Assembly (NCBI RefSeq): GCF_004379255.2
Contig: NC_056034.1
Span: 34,351,262 to 34,415,261, forward strand
Source: Salvia splendens
Lineage: Eukaryota > Streptophyta > Magnoliopsida > Lamiales > Lamiaceae
Direction of reading: 5' to 3'
Length of the DNA stretch: 64,000 bases
The position numbers were made by a program, and so were the translations under genes. The notes beneath the pieces are model-generated. The model saw only the letters and a list, made by a program, of their open reading frames with translations, made no database searches and was not told the DNA's origin. Shown one piece after another: positions 9,714-21,945 of this stretch; the stretch's first letter is position 1, and each line of letters begins with the position of its first letter.

Positions 9714-9716
9714 TTA

Positions 9717-9982
9717 GCGTCCAGGAAAGGGTCAAAAGTTTGAGGGTTGCCGATTGAGCAAGTTCAGTGAGATGAAGAGGGATAGACGCCCAACTGGACA
9801 AGAGGCTACATCTCTACCTGAAGTTGGTCCGCAAGAGGACAAGACCAATTAAGGAAGGCAGGCTTCTAGAAGAATTCCCTTTGGAGGGCACAATTGTTTA
9901 ACACAAGAAGAAAGTAGCCCTAAGGACCTGAGCCCAAGCCGTTCTTTAAATAGGAAGATCCACAATGAAGAAATTATCATTG
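9717..9982. other. Unassigned DNA before the hAT MITE
   Basis: There is no open coding frame of note. The base composition is more balanced than the AT-rich intergenic DNA nearby, and with 10456-10556 it could be the remnant of one older element later split by the hAT MITE and the solo LTR. I cannot name it. Confidence 0.35.
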
Positions 9983-9991
9983 AACGATCAT

Positions 9992-10446
9992 CAGAGGCGG
10001 ACGCAGAAATAAACATCAGTAGGGGCTAAATTTTCAAAATTTTATATAAAAATAAATTTTCATGTAATTTAAAATATTATTAGGGGCTTTTATACACTCT
10101 CTCTGTCCCATTAAATATGCAACGTTTGCTTTTGCACACTTATTCTGAAAAAAATTATAATAAATAATTAAATGGTAAAAAAACAAAGTAATAGAGAGAA
10201 TAATGTAGAAGTGAGTCCCCTTTATAATATTCTCTTTTTTACTTTATTTTTTCTCCACTTTAATTATTTATTATCATTTTCCCAAAACATGTGTGAAAAA
10301 GCAAACGTATCATATTTAATGGGACATAGGGAGTACCAATATGTTCAAAATATGAATAAAATTTAAAATTTTATAATAGAAAAATTTAAAAATTGGATTC
10401 ATTAGGGGCTAAAGCCCTCCCCTCTTTACTTGTGGGTCCGCCATTG
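9992..10446. mobile_element. hAT-type MITE with a Stowaway inside
   Basis: The ends are CAGAGGCGGACGCAG and, on the other strand, CAATGGCGGACCCAC, typical of short hAT elements. The repeat AACGATCAT flanks both sides (9983-9991 and 10447-10455), consistent with an 8-bp hAT TSD plus one chance base. Inner sequence (AGTAGGGGCTAAATTTTCAAAA, GGGGCTTTTATA) is shared with the hAT MITE at 49578-51212. Confidence 0.8.
10097..10333. mobile_element. Stowaway MITE nested in the hAT MITE
   Basis: The left end CTCTCTCTGTCCCATTAAAT pairs with the right end, on the other strand CTCCCTATGTCCCATTAAAT. TA follows on the right (10334-10335); the left flank is CA, probably a mutated TA. Confidence 0.75.
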
Positions 10447-10556
10447 AACGATCATCATACATCTCACACCACACATGTGAAGAAATCAACATTGAGCTCT
10501 CGGCCCTGCATGCTTGGAGGGGGAATTCCGTCAAGCTGGTCACCATGTAGTAAGAT

Positions 10557-11966
10557 TGATGCACTATTTATTATCGCTAAAAATACCTGCAAGTTTACAG
10601 GGTAGATCTAGTATAGCTAAATGTCAGTACCGGGATATCGAACACATGGAATAAGATTATAACTGACTATCATATACTAAGCGTCATATACTATTTAAAG
10701 ACACAGAGTTTTGGGTTTTCGTTTTATAAACTAGACATAAATATAAATAAATAAAAGAAAGTATAAAAACAAATAATACAAAACAGGCGAAAGAATGTAG
10801 AGTTTTAAGATCCAACTACTACGACCTAGTGATGATTAATCTCACTGAACCTTTACCTTTATGTGTCTCTAGGATTATTAGAAAAGTCCCGATTCTAGGA
10901 TAAGCCCTATCTCGAGTGCACCTACCCAGCAGATTAGACTCTAACTATCAAAGTCTCATTCCAATAGATTAGATTCTAACTCGTTAAGTTCTTAAGATTC
11001 AAGCACTCACAAAGGGTCCCCTGTCTCCAGTGCAGATAAACCTATGCGTTGTACTCGTTCCTTTTACCACGTAAAACTAGCTATCTCTCGATTAATCTAG
11101 TTAAACGGACATAGTTCTAAAGTTGGCCAGACAAAAAAAACAACAAAAGCACAAGAACAATCAAAACAACCACAAGAGCTAGGAAAATGTTCAATTCAAT
11201 AAATCAAAACACGTTCATAATATTCTTCACCAAAAATTCCACAAAAGATGTTTAACTACTCATAGACAAGTAGTAAAAACAATAAAAGTACAAGGCATGA
11301 AAAAAAATAGATAAAACCCAAAGTTGAATCTTCAATCTTCAGTCTTCTCTTGCCTGGATCTGCAGAGCTCCGCTCCAATGGAAGATGGATGAATTATGTG
11401 TGGATTATGGAATGAAAGAATGTGTAGAGGGGGATAAGGATAGGAGGCTCTGAGATCCATATTATAATTTAGGTTATAGGGTATTTATAAGCTAGAAAAA
11501 TATTTAGAATGATAAAAGTATCCTCTAATTAATTGAAAATATATTATTTTCTAATCCTGCAATTAAAAGGAGGGATTTGGGCAATAATTTCTCAATTCCT
11601 TGAATTTCTGCCTAATTTCCGCCAGCTCTGACTGCACTGCGCAATGTTCGTAGACTGGTCATAATATTTTCCAAAGAACTCCGATTGAGACGTTCAAGGT
11701 ATCCACATGAAGCTCTTTCAGAGAGGAAGAGAATGATATGCATTAATAACTTATTGGAATCCAAATCTGCTAGAAAACTCGGCTCGAACTGAGGCTGCTG
11801 CACCTTGGCCTTTTTGCACATTTTTCTATCTTTTTCTATCATTTATCAACAAACACCTTAAAAATACCAAATGTAACACATACAATTTAAGAACATAATT
11901 TGCATGATTGACATTTAAAATGAGTCAAATCTTGCCCTTAAAAACATGCAAAATCCGTGTTTGTCA
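10557..11966 (-). mobile_element. Solo LTR (1410 bp)
   Basis: On the minus strand the unit begins TGACAAACACGG at 11966 and ends AATAGTGCATCA at 10557. The 5-bp repeat AAGAT flanks both ends (10552-10556 and 11967-11971). There is no internal region or second LTR, so it is a solo LTR left by LTR-LTR recombination. The GTGCATCA end and the inner CGATATCCCGGTACTG box resemble long LTRs of plant Athila/Tat-type gypsy elements; the lineage is inferred. Confidence 0.8.
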
Positions 11967-11971
11967 AAGAT

Positions 11972-12612
11972 CTAGTGCTAATCTCCTAGGAGCACAAACA
12001 ATCGTTAATGTTCTGTTTTAGTACATTTGCCTTCTCCAAGTTGCGACTAGTTTGCATTTCGTATTTTGGTTTTTGTTAGCTTTTGAAGTTGAATTATATG
12101 AGATAAGCTTTCTTGGGCTGGATACTGTTTCATTTCGGATTATGTTGGATGTTTAAGAATTTCATGTTATGAAGTTTATTGAAGTTTACCTTTGGTTTAA
12201 CTTGTCTTTGTTTTACATTTTGCCTTGTTGGAAAATTTAGCCACTTGTTTATCTTTACTTGAGTTAGATCTGAAATTCTTAATTTTTTTTCTTTTCTGTT
12301 GAAGGTTGGTTGAGATCGTGCAAGAATGCTTAGATCAAATATTTGCCTAGTTCCTTATGTATTTCTCATGCAAGGTGGTCAATTTAGGATTGATTAGCTG
12401 TTTCATAGTTAGGTTTCTCTCGAGTTTCCATTTTAGTTAAAATCATGTTTTCATGTTAAAGCTTTCTCGCTTGACATTTCAATTCTCTGTTTTCGATGAT
12501 TACTTGAAGAAGTAGAACGTGGTTAATCTCGTGTGTCATTTTCATATCTGATTTGCGTTATGTCCTTGTACTAACATGTGGTACTCTCTTTTACATCTTT
12601 TTTGTCCTTTTA
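11972..12612. other. Intergenic, T-rich on the plus strand
   Basis: No gene or repeat with clear ends was recognised. It lies between the solo LTR and the candidate left TIR of the large Harbinger unit. Confidence 0.4.
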
Positions 12613-13214
12613 AGGGCTTGTTTGATTGGGATGTTGGCAATCTTTGGATATAGCAAGATAGTAAAATAGTGTGGTGTTTCTTGATTTCCTATATATAGTT
12701 ACGTATCATATTTTAGTGTTTGGATGTCTAGTTGATACTTTGTCAATTAAATATATGTGTTTGATTAGGTAGGCCATACCAAAAGATAAGATTTTGAATT
12801 GACATCAATGACCCTGCTTTATAAATGAAATTACAATTTTATCCTATGAAACCCTAATTGGCGCCAAATACCAAATAATTCATCTTCATTTGCCGCAACT
12901 CGATTTCCATTTTATACAAGCAATCCATCTCACTTTGAAACTTGCAATTAGCTCTTGTGGAAAATCTGAGGAAGTCGACTACAGGTAAAAATCACCCATT
13001 TTGTATCTATTATTGAAACTTAATTATGCTGTCCATATTTGTAATCCTTCATCGTGCAATAAATATAGTGGTTCATATGGGCGTGTTATGCTTTCTTATT
13101 GATTGTGTATTGTGTTGGTTCTTTCCACTTAAAATTTATGAACTGAATTTATCACCCTTTAATACATTCATCTCCCAATGGCTTTATAGCTCTGTCTGGG
13201 TGATTTACGGCATC

Positions 13215-14484
13215 ATGGGAGACCATATTCACGAAAATGATAGTGGTAGCCCACTCAGTGGTGGTAAGTGTAGAATTAACCCTGTTGTTGTTCACATAAA
13301 TAGAAATAAAAAAATCATAGCATTCAAACCAAATTCTTTTTTTTTGTTGCTTCAGAACATCATAATGTAGGCAGGGGCAGCATGGAGAGAATTGATCAGT
13401 CGCCTCGTTGCTAGTCTGATCGAGACGAGGCCATTCTTATCTTTGCCTTGAAGGATTTGGTGGCACATGGATGGAAATCGGATAATGGTTTCCGAGCAGG
13501 CTACTTAATGCGAATTGAGGAATGTCTGAAACGTGAATTTCCTACCACTGATATTAAAGCGGAACCGCAGATTAAGTCGAAAATCACAGCATGGAAGAAG
13601 AACTATTACTCTCTCTCAACTATCCTAGCTCGTAGTGGGGTGGGATTCAACGCACATAATGACTTTAAGATCGACTGTGATGATGAACAATGGGCTCAAA
13701 TCGTTCAGGTAATGCTTTACATATATGGTAGATAAATCTCAGATTTTTTTAGGTACAAATAATCATATTTGATAGTAGACATAGTTGCATTATTTATAAT
13801 TTACCTTGGTGTTTAATTATGTTACAGAAGGATGGCAATGCGAAGTTCATGCGGAACAAAGCTTGCCCACATTGGGACAGCTGGTATGAGGTTTTCGGCA
13901 AGGAGCGCGCAGGTGGTGGAAAGGCATTCGATTCTGCTGAGATTGTGAACAAATTGCCCTCTGTGCAATGCAATGAACCAGAGAATTTCACTGAATTCGT
14001 TGGGGCTAATTACCCGATGAGCTTTGAGGAGCTCTTTCCTGATGAAGTTCTCCCAAAAGGTATGAATCATGACGTTGATTCAGGAAGCAATACCAATGTC
14101 TCCAATGTTCCCAATGTCCCCAATGTTCCTAATGTCCCAAATGTGCCTGTTGTCCCCAATGTTCCCAACACTTCCAAAGAAGCAAGTAGGAAACGCAAAG
14201 GAATCGACCCGGTGGATAAATTGATTGACTTGATAAAGCAAATGCATGAAGACACTAATGAACATCTGAAGACATTGTCAACGCGTATTGGTTATGAGTT
14301 TGATCTCAGCACCAAGCGGGCTGAGATTTTCAATCAACTTGGTGTTGTGTCGGGTCTCACTTTGAAGCATAAGTTCTATGTTGGTCAGAAGCTGGTTAAG
14401 GAACCTGAGTTGATGGATCTCTTCCGGGGGCTTCTTGAGATCGCACGCCTAGAGTATGTGATGTTCCTCTTGGAGGAGGAATGA
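13215..14484 (+). pseudogene. MYB/SANT-like protein gene, Harbinger ORF1 type (three exons, W36 stop)
   Basis: Exons 13215-13263, 13356-13708 and 13828-14484 join in frame: GT/AG introns, first phase 1, second phase 0. The model has 352 residues. Residues 30 to about 165 form the Myb/SANT-like domain (SDRDEAILIFALKDLVAHGWK, then GFRAGYLMRIEECL, ITAWKKNYYSL, FMRNKACPHWDSWYEVFGK). Such proteins pair with Harbinger transposases and bind element ends. A VPN repeat (14094-14170) and the basic stretch SRKRKGIDP follow, then a helical C-terminus. One lesion was seen: TAG at 13412-13414, where relatives have the first Trp of the domain. A start after the stop would lose the first helix. Everything else is open, so inactivation is recent or the stop is a sequence error. 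Confidence 0.8.
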
Positions 14485-15111
14485 CTCATCTGATTCTCAA
14501 GAAGTTGGTTTAGACTATTTTGTGCAGGCAAGCCTTTTGTGTAATATATGTGGCAGATATTTCTTAACACATTACATGCATATTTGTTGTGGATCTTATA
14601 TGCAATGCTCACTTGAAGCTCTTGCATTTAGATCAATGCATGGTTTATGTGTTCTGGTACTAGCTTTTGGAATTGTAGTGACAATGGGTTTTTGTAATTG
14701 AACTTTTAGTTACATAATTTTGTAGCAATATTGGTGCTTTAATTGCTTTTTGAGGCTTCGTATAGGTCCTTCATCTATAATTATATTCAAAACACATATC
14801 ACAATTCACATGCTAATTATACAAGTTTATATATGCATCATCTATATTGCATGAACAATCAAGTTCATCTATACATATCATAATTTCATAGATTTAGTGT
14901 CCCTTTCAAATAAGGCACCAAGACAATTAACACATAGTTAGCATACTACATACATCTATGCATCAAGTACACACCCATTTAATACACATAAGGCAAGTTT
15001 ATGGATGTCATTTTCATAGTCATTCATCCACTGACAATGCAAAAAGGAAAAACGTAGTCAAGTGGTCATAAAAAAATAACTACTTACCAGAACTAAGATG
15101 CAATTTTGCGG
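14485..15111. other. 3' flank of the MYB/SANT gene, no gene seen
   Basis: The DNA is T-rich, then A-rich; it probably holds the 3' UTRs of the two convergent SANT-like genes on either side. No coding region was recognised. Confidence 0.4.
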
Positions 15112-15890
15112 GCCCCTGGACACTCAAATGTGGTGCCAAGGTTGAGGGGTGGAGCAACTGTGTAAGAATGTTTATCTCCAGTTTCTGATTCATCGACAAA
15201 CAGTTTGCGCTTAGCTTTTTTGACCATGTCGAACACATGGTGAGTTTACCTCGTCAGGATCCACCGGAGATGCAGCACAGGGACCATGAAAATTGCCAAC
15301 CGGTTCGGTAGTAGTGTCTGATGATATGATGATCGTTGTCTCGTCATCCATGTCAATGTCCAATAATCCCCAAATAGTGGCGAATAAGTTGTATTGTGGC
15401 TCATCTCTGTAGTACTAAGCATCCGCTAAGGGGTTTTTCTGAAATAATCATAGTAAATATGCATACAATGCATGCATTAGACCATGAGTCTTGTATAATT
15501 TGATATTTTGCTCATCAAAATTGTAATATACTAAATTGTAGTAAAATACCTTTTGTAATTTCGACCAGACAATCTCATCAGCTATCACCATGTTATCGTG
15601 GACCATCCAACGCACACCACGAGTCGCAATAATCTCACTGAAGAGAGTATAGCGTGCTTTGAGTGCATCAAGCCTGAGCTTGACATCATTTAAACAAAGT
15701 TCAGTTGCTTTTCCTTCTTTGATGACCGCTTCGAGGGATAGGTTAATGACGGAGTTGGGGACTGCATTTCCAGCCCACCGTTGGCTACCCTGGTTGCGGA
15801 GAACATGCGATAAGAGCAGCCGATCGAGTTTTTGAGTCCAAATCCCCCTATAGAAAAAAAAGCTCTGAGTAGGAATAGTTGGATGCATTG
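15112..15890 (-). pseudogene. Second Myb/SANT-like gene, broken
   Basis: Exon 1 (about 15551-15888) encodes RGIWTQKLDRLLLSHVLRNQ and TRGVRWMVHDNMVIADEIVW, a Myb/SANT-like domain, ending KLQK before a GT donor. Exon 2 (about 15112-15440) continues with KNPLADA, a TAG stop at 15413-15415, then YYRDEPQYNLFATIWGLLD, a signature of the same family, and finishes with a basic segment (MVKKAKRKLFVDE) in a shifted frame. The sequence differs clearly from the SANT-like gene at 13215, so the two are not recent duplicates. Confidence 0.7.
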
Positions 15891-16689
15891 TTGGAAAACT
15901 TTAAAAATATGCAAGCAACTACAATAAAGTGGGGAGTTCTTAATGGATATATATTGGAATTACCCAAAATGTTTTAATACAAATCACCAACTACTAGTGA
16001 CGTCGGTTGAAATATTTATTTCAACAGCAACCACCACTTTGATATAGCTTTATTGTACAATCTTCTTATATTGTAATTTTAAATGGAATTTCTTAGATTA
16101 AAATTTGCAATTAAGATTAGTAAATTCCATATCAGCAAATTGACGAAATCACAATATAGCATCATTTGAAAGTATAATTTGGAAATTAAAATCATTTGCC
16201 TTCATAAACAAATTTAATTATCCTACAAAATCATCATTCTCCAATTGTCACACCCCAACCCCTCCATCGTAAACATTTATAATAGACAAATACAAATTAT
16301 AGTGAAGAACATTAACTAAGTCCAAAATACTATAATAACAAAATCCATCATTTATTAGGATTATTTACAAATATTTTAACTCCTTATCTTTCTTTCAAAT
16401 ACGTATTCTCTATAACACTCTTTTCTTTTTTTCTCATTCTTCTTTTTCCTCCCCATCTCTCTTCATTCAAAAACCACAAAGCCCTTATATTCATGAAAAA
16501 AATGGAAGAAGTCGGTTTAGTCGATTTTTCAATAGTCATCCTCTTTGGAGACAAACAAACTAAATATACTATAATAATAATATTAAGCTAATGTCGTGTA
16601 TGCATTATGTTTTATATACGTGTAGTTTACAAAACTTATACACGCCATTCCATTACTTTTCTTTTACTATTTTATACACGCCATTCCAT
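15891..16689. other. AT-rich spacer upstream of the copia array
   Basis: No gene is visible. TGTCACACCCCAACCCC at 16255 resembles an LTR start, but no matching end was found nearby. The 5 bases CACTT at 16690-16694 are the left TSD of the copia array. Confidence 0.4.
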
Positions 16690-16694
16690 CACTT

Positions 16695-17233
16695 TGTTGG
16701 AAATATTACAGTCTTTTACACTGGCAAACTCTTGCTATTACAAAAGAACCAAAAATTAGAAGGTAAATAAAACAAAGTAAATATAATAAAATGAATAAGA
16801 TGCAAACTATAGTCTTCTTTAAGTCGAGTCGAGGTATCCCTCTCTCCGCAAGACGAGATACGCTCCGGCTAGTGCTCACGGATTGGCGCAACGTCCCCAA
16901 AGATGAAACGACTTTCCTCTTACCGAGTTGAAGAACCTCAAACTCGTAAGCACCGGTAAACTTGAATTGGAGGCGAGAACCGAGCAATGCAATGCTCCTA
17001 AGATGCACACTAGAATGTAGAGACTAGAGAGAGTAGAGAGAATATTTGTTGTTGGTGTGTCCTTCTCATCTCTCAAACCCATCTATTTATAGGATAGGAG
17101 AGACCACTTCAAAATTCTTGGCATTAAGGATCCTTATAAACCACTTGGAGATTACCATAAGTTGAAAAGCCAAAAGACTTAAGAAAAGGAAAGGTTTTGA
17201 GACCCTCTAATTTCTCATATGTTTTCTTCCACA
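16695..17233 (-). repeat. LTR A, 3' end of the copia array (539 bp)
   Basis: The plus strand runs from TGTTGGAAATATTACAG to CTTCCACA. It is collinear with LTRs B and C. A TATA-like CTATTTATAGG occurs at about 17081-17091 on the plus strand (CCTATAAATAG on the minus), suiting a minus-strand promoter. Confidence 0.88.
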
Positions 17234-17869
17234 ATCACCCACATTGGTTAGAGCGCTGCAAGCTCAAACCAACACAGGACGTGTATGCATGCATGCGGAC
17301 TCTTTTGCTCAGTTCTCGAGAAACGATACTGCATTTGGAGAGGTAACTTGTAATTTTGAACCTTCCATAGTCAACACTATTGGACATACCGGCGGGCTAG
17401 TGGACGCGATGCCTTGAACTATTCCTCCTTGGTGTATGCCTAGTATATAGCATCAACACAATATTGTCTCAACTCCATCAGTTCTCATGTTTGTGTCCGT
17501 TTCGGCCGTGGAACACCTCTTTGGAATTCATAAGTGACTCACACAGATGAAGCGGCATCACTTCTCACTTACATAGGTGATTCTTTCATGAGTATCCTGC
17601 CATACTGCATCTCCTTGAGATTTCAAGAATCATTAAAAGTCAAAAGACTTAACCTCTTACCACGTGCAGGTTACAACAGTCAATGCTTTCTAAAGAATGG
17701 GCGAAGATTAAAATCTTCTGAGTGTTACAGCTAGATTTGTATAACTTCATTTTCCCATTGAACTAATCTCATGGGATCTCCAATCGTATGGTTGGGTTAC
17801 CACTATACTCATCTTTTAAGATGTGGTTTTCAGTCCCATTCCTTTTAGCAATTTATGCATTTGATTACG

Positions 17870-20676
17870 GTTTAAACCTTTTGTTAACGGATTCGTTAAG
17901 TTATCCACTGACCTTACATAGACAACTGTGATAACACCACGTGCGATCAATTTCCTGACAGTATTATGTCACCGATGAATATATCGAGACTTACCATTGT
18001 ATAAGCCACTATGTGCTCTCCCTATAGCTGTTTGGCTATCACAGTGTATCACTACTGTCGGCATTGGCTACTTCCAACATGGAATATCTTCTAAGAAGTT
18101 TCTAAGCCACTCGGTTTCTTCCACTGCTTTATCCAATGCGATACACTCAGATTCCATGGTGGAACGAGCAATACACATCTGTTTCGTTGATTTCCACGAG
18201 ACAGCACCACCCCCCACAGTGAACACATACCCACTTGTCGAAAATGAGTCTTTTGAATTAGAGATCCAATTTGCATCACAGTACCCTTCATGTACTTGGG
18301 AATATCTTGTGTAATGCTGCCCAAAGTTAATAGTACACTTCAAGTGTCTCAAAACTCTACACAGAGCTTTCCAATGTTCCTTGTTTGGATTGCTCGTAAA
18401 TCGGCTCAACTTGTTTACAGGATAGGCAAGATCAGGTCGAGTACAGTTTGTGATAAACATCAAACTTCCAATGACCTTTGTATACTCTTCTTGAGCAATC
18501 GAATCACCCATATTCTTGCTCAAATGGACATTGAGCTCCAAAGGAGTCTTTGCTGGCTTACAATCAAACGAGTTGAATTTCTTAAGCATTTTCTCAACAT
18601 AATGAGATTGCGTTAAGGCAATTCCCTCATTAGTCCTCAATATTTTGATTCCGAGAATCACATCAGCTAGATCCATATCTTTCATATCAAAATTTCTTTG
18701 TAACATTTTTTTGTCTCGTTAATAATGGCACTATTGCTGCCCATTATCACATATGATCAACATACAGACACACAATAACAAACCCGTTATCTGTGTTCTT
18801 AATGTAAACACACTTATCACATTCATTAATAGTGAATCCATTTGCCAACATCACGTTGTCAAATTTCAAATGTCATTGCAACGGTGCTTGCTTCAACCCA
18901 TATAATTACTTTACCTGTTTGCATACTTTACGCTCTTGTCCATGCACAACAAACCCTTCGGGGTTGTTCCATATATATTTCTTCTTCCAGATCACCATTC
19001 AGAAACGCAGTTTTCACATCCATTTGGTGAATCTCAAGATTTTGCAAAGCAGCAATCGCAAGAAGCACCCGAATGGAAGTGATTCTCGTAACAGGTGAAT
19101 AGATATCAAAAAAATCATACCATTCCTGCTTAAAGCCTTAGACAACTGGGTGAGCTTTATACTTATCTATAGTACCATCGGACTTATATTTCCATTTCAG
19201 AATCCACTTGCACCCTAAAGCCTTACAGCCTTCAGGCAAGTCTACTAACACCTAAGTATTATTTCTCATGATGGATTCAATTTCACTGTAGATAGCTTCT
19301 TTCCACCACGCTGCGTTTGGGCCAGACAAAGCTTTCGCTAATGACTTTGGTTCACCATCCAACATGAAAGTTATTAAGTCTAGACCAAAAGTCTTAGCAA
19401 TTTTAACTCTTTTACCACGTCTTAGTTCTATATCTTCAGGACTTGATCTCGTCCTTTTTGGAGGATTAGAACTAGTGGATTCATCCATCATTCTTTCATT
19501 AGAACGATCCTCCTACTTCTTGCAAGGGTACACATTCTCAAATAATATAGCATTTCTTGACTCAATTGGTGTTCATTCAGCCTCCCCCCACATGTTCTGA
19601 GATAAACCAGAATTAATCAACAGAGCATTCATCATCTCTTTAAGTATTTGATTTTTTTGTTCAGCAACTCCATTTGACTGGAGAGAATATGGAGCCGTTT
19701 TTTGGTGAATTATACCACTTGAATGACATAATTCTGCAAACGGAGCTACATACTCACCACCTCTGTCACTTCGAACACACTTAATTCGACAATTAAGTTG
19801 ATTTTCGGCTTCATTTTTTAAGTTTTTAAACGCTTCAATTGCCTCATCTTTACTTCTTAATAAGTAAAGGTAACAATACCTTATGCAATCATATATAAAT
19901 ATGATGAAGTACTTTTTACCACCTCTAGTTTATACAAATTTTAAATCACATACGTCTGTATGAATTAATTATAGAGGTTTTGTGCTCCGTTCTACCGGCC
20001 GAAACGGTAGCTTGGTCATTTTTGCTTCAACACAGACTTCACATTTCTTTTGTGAGTTAAACTCGAGAACTTTTAGTAAATCAAGATTCACTAATCTTTT
20101 TATAGCATTTAAATTTACATGTCCCAATCTATTATGCCATAAATCATAGCTTTCAAGCCAATAAGAGGATGTGTCATCTTCCTTATTGCTTATTCCTTTT
20201 CCACGGTGAATGACCGTAACACTCAGCTCAAAAAGCTCATTCACTAGGTGACATTCACCTATGAACTTTCCATACTTGGTCAGTATAACCTTTTCACACT
20301 CAAATTCTAGTGAAAATCCATGATTTACTAGAAGTGAGTCTGACACCAAATTATTTCGGATGTATGGGACATGCAGCACATCCTTAAGGGTAAGAACCTT
20401 TCCTGATCCTAATTTTAGGAACACATTACCCACACCAACCACCTTAGAAGAGGCGCGGTTTTTCATACGTACTTTTTTACCTCCAACAGATTTGTAAGTA
20501 GAAAAAACGCTTCTCTCGGAGCACACATGACATGTGGCACCAGTATCAACAAACCATTCATTTGGATTATTACCATGGTTCACGTCGGAGACCGTTGCGA
20601 CCTCCTCGTGATCTTTGTTGTTTATAACAACACGTTCATATAATTTGCACAATATTGTCTCCATTAATAAGTACAC
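17870..20676 (-). pseudogene. Copia polyprotein, body 1, degenerate
   Basis: The protease motif [14 protein letters not shown] is intact (20520-20565). GAG-pre-integrase [16 protein letters not shown] lies near 20090-20140, integrase RSDRGGEY near 19755-19780, and RNase [10 protein letters not shown] with [10 protein letters not shown] at 18140-18290. Lesions: an in-frame loss of about 255 bases of integrase C-terminus at 19580 relative to body 2; the reverse transcriptase YVDD box read as YVDHM followed by a stop through a base change and one lost base (18745-18765); and several other stops. No gag is present between the 5' LTR and the protease. It cannot make an active enzyme set. Confidence 0.88.
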
Positions 20677-20873
20677 AACTATATTGCATCATATGTGCAT
20701 TGGTATATTCAATAACATATGCATCCCAATTACTACTACCAAGTCTAAATTGGTCTTGCTTGTCAGATGACACACGATAAACACCATTCTCAAGAGAAAA
20801 GATCTCAAGGAATTAACCACTCCATAGCGCATCGACATGATTTCAGCAAGAGTACAATATCTCGTCTTGCGAT

Positions 20874-21945
20874 TGTTGGAAATATTGCATTCTTTTACAC
20901 TGGCAAACTCTTGCTATTACAAAAGAACCAAAAATTAGAAGGTAAATAAAATAAAGTAAATACAATAAAAGGAATAAGAAGCAAACTATAGTCTTCTTTA
21001 AGTCGAGTCGAGGTATCCCTCTCTCCGCAAGACGAGATACGCTCCGGCTAGTGCTCACGGATTGGCACAACGTCCCCAAAGATGAAACGACTTTCCTCCT
21101 GTTAGGATCGTCGACTGCAACATTAGTTTGATATTGTTTGCTTTGGGTCAAGCCCGCACGGATTTGTTTTTGGGTCACTCTCAAAAGGCCTCAAACTAAT
21201 TGGGGTTGGATAGGAATTATATACACCTTCCAACTTCCCCTACTCATCCGATGTGGGATGGGTTTGTACCCCAACAAACCTCCCCTCAAATCGAGACCAC
21301 ATCGGGAACGCAGTCGACACGAACATGGGTCGTTCCAGCCCTGGCCACTGGGTCATCCTGGCCCGACTCTAACTCTGAGTCCGTCAGGGCCCGACCCTAA
21401 CCGGGGCTCATCCAGGCACAACCCATAGCCACCTGGGCTCTGATACCACTTGTTAGGATCGTCGACTGCAACATTAGTTTGATATTGTCCGCTTTGGGTC
21501 AAGCCCGCACGGATTTATTTTTGGGTCACTCACAAAAGGCCTCAAACTAATTGGGGTTGGACAGGAATTATATACACCTTCCAACTTCCCCTACTCATCC
21601 GATGTGGGATGGGTTTGTACCCCAACACCTCCTACCGAGTTGAAGAACCTCAAACTTGTAAGCACCGGTAAACTTGAATTGGAGGCGAGAACCGAGCAAT
21701 GCAATGCTCCTAAGATGCACACTAGAATGTAGAGACTAGAGAGAGTAGAGAGAATATTTGTTGTTGGTGTGTCCTTCTCATCTCTCAAACCCATCTATTT
21801 ATTGGATAGGAGAGACCACTTCAAAAGTCTTGGCATTATGGATCCTCATAAACCTCTTGGAGGTTACCATAAGTTGAAAAGCCAAAAGACCTAAGAAAAT
21901 GAAAGGTTTTGAGACCCTCTAATTTCTCATATATTTTTTTCCACA
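20874..21945 (-). repeat. LTR B, central LTR, split by a TRIM element
   Basis: It serves as 5' LTR for body 1 and 3' LTR for body 2. Without the 528-bp TRIM and its 5-bp duplicate it matches LTRs A and C in length. The ends TGTTGGAAATATTGC and TTTCCACA agree with LTR A. Confidence 0.88.
21100..21627 (-). mobile_element. TRIM retroelement (528 bp) in LTR B
   Basis: Two 177-bp direct repeats (21100-21276 and 21451-21627) flank a 174-bp internal part. CCTCC duplicates the target on both sides (21095-21099 and 21628-21632). Read on the minus strand, each LTR begins TGTTGGGGTACAAACCC and ends GATCCTAACA. The internal part starts with TGGTATCAGAGC (21437-21448), the usual initiator-Met tRNA primer site, and ends in TTTGAGGGGAGG (21279-21290), a polypurine tract. 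There is no coding capacity, so it depends on other elements for movement. Confidence 0.93.

Noticed and set aside
16255..16272. TGTCACACCCCAACCCC as the start of another LTR element
   Set aside because: No matching end, second LTR or TSD was found.
21100..21627. TRIM considered as a Cassandra element with 5S rRNA promoter boxes
   Set aside because: No 5S-like sequence could be seen in the 177-bp LTR.
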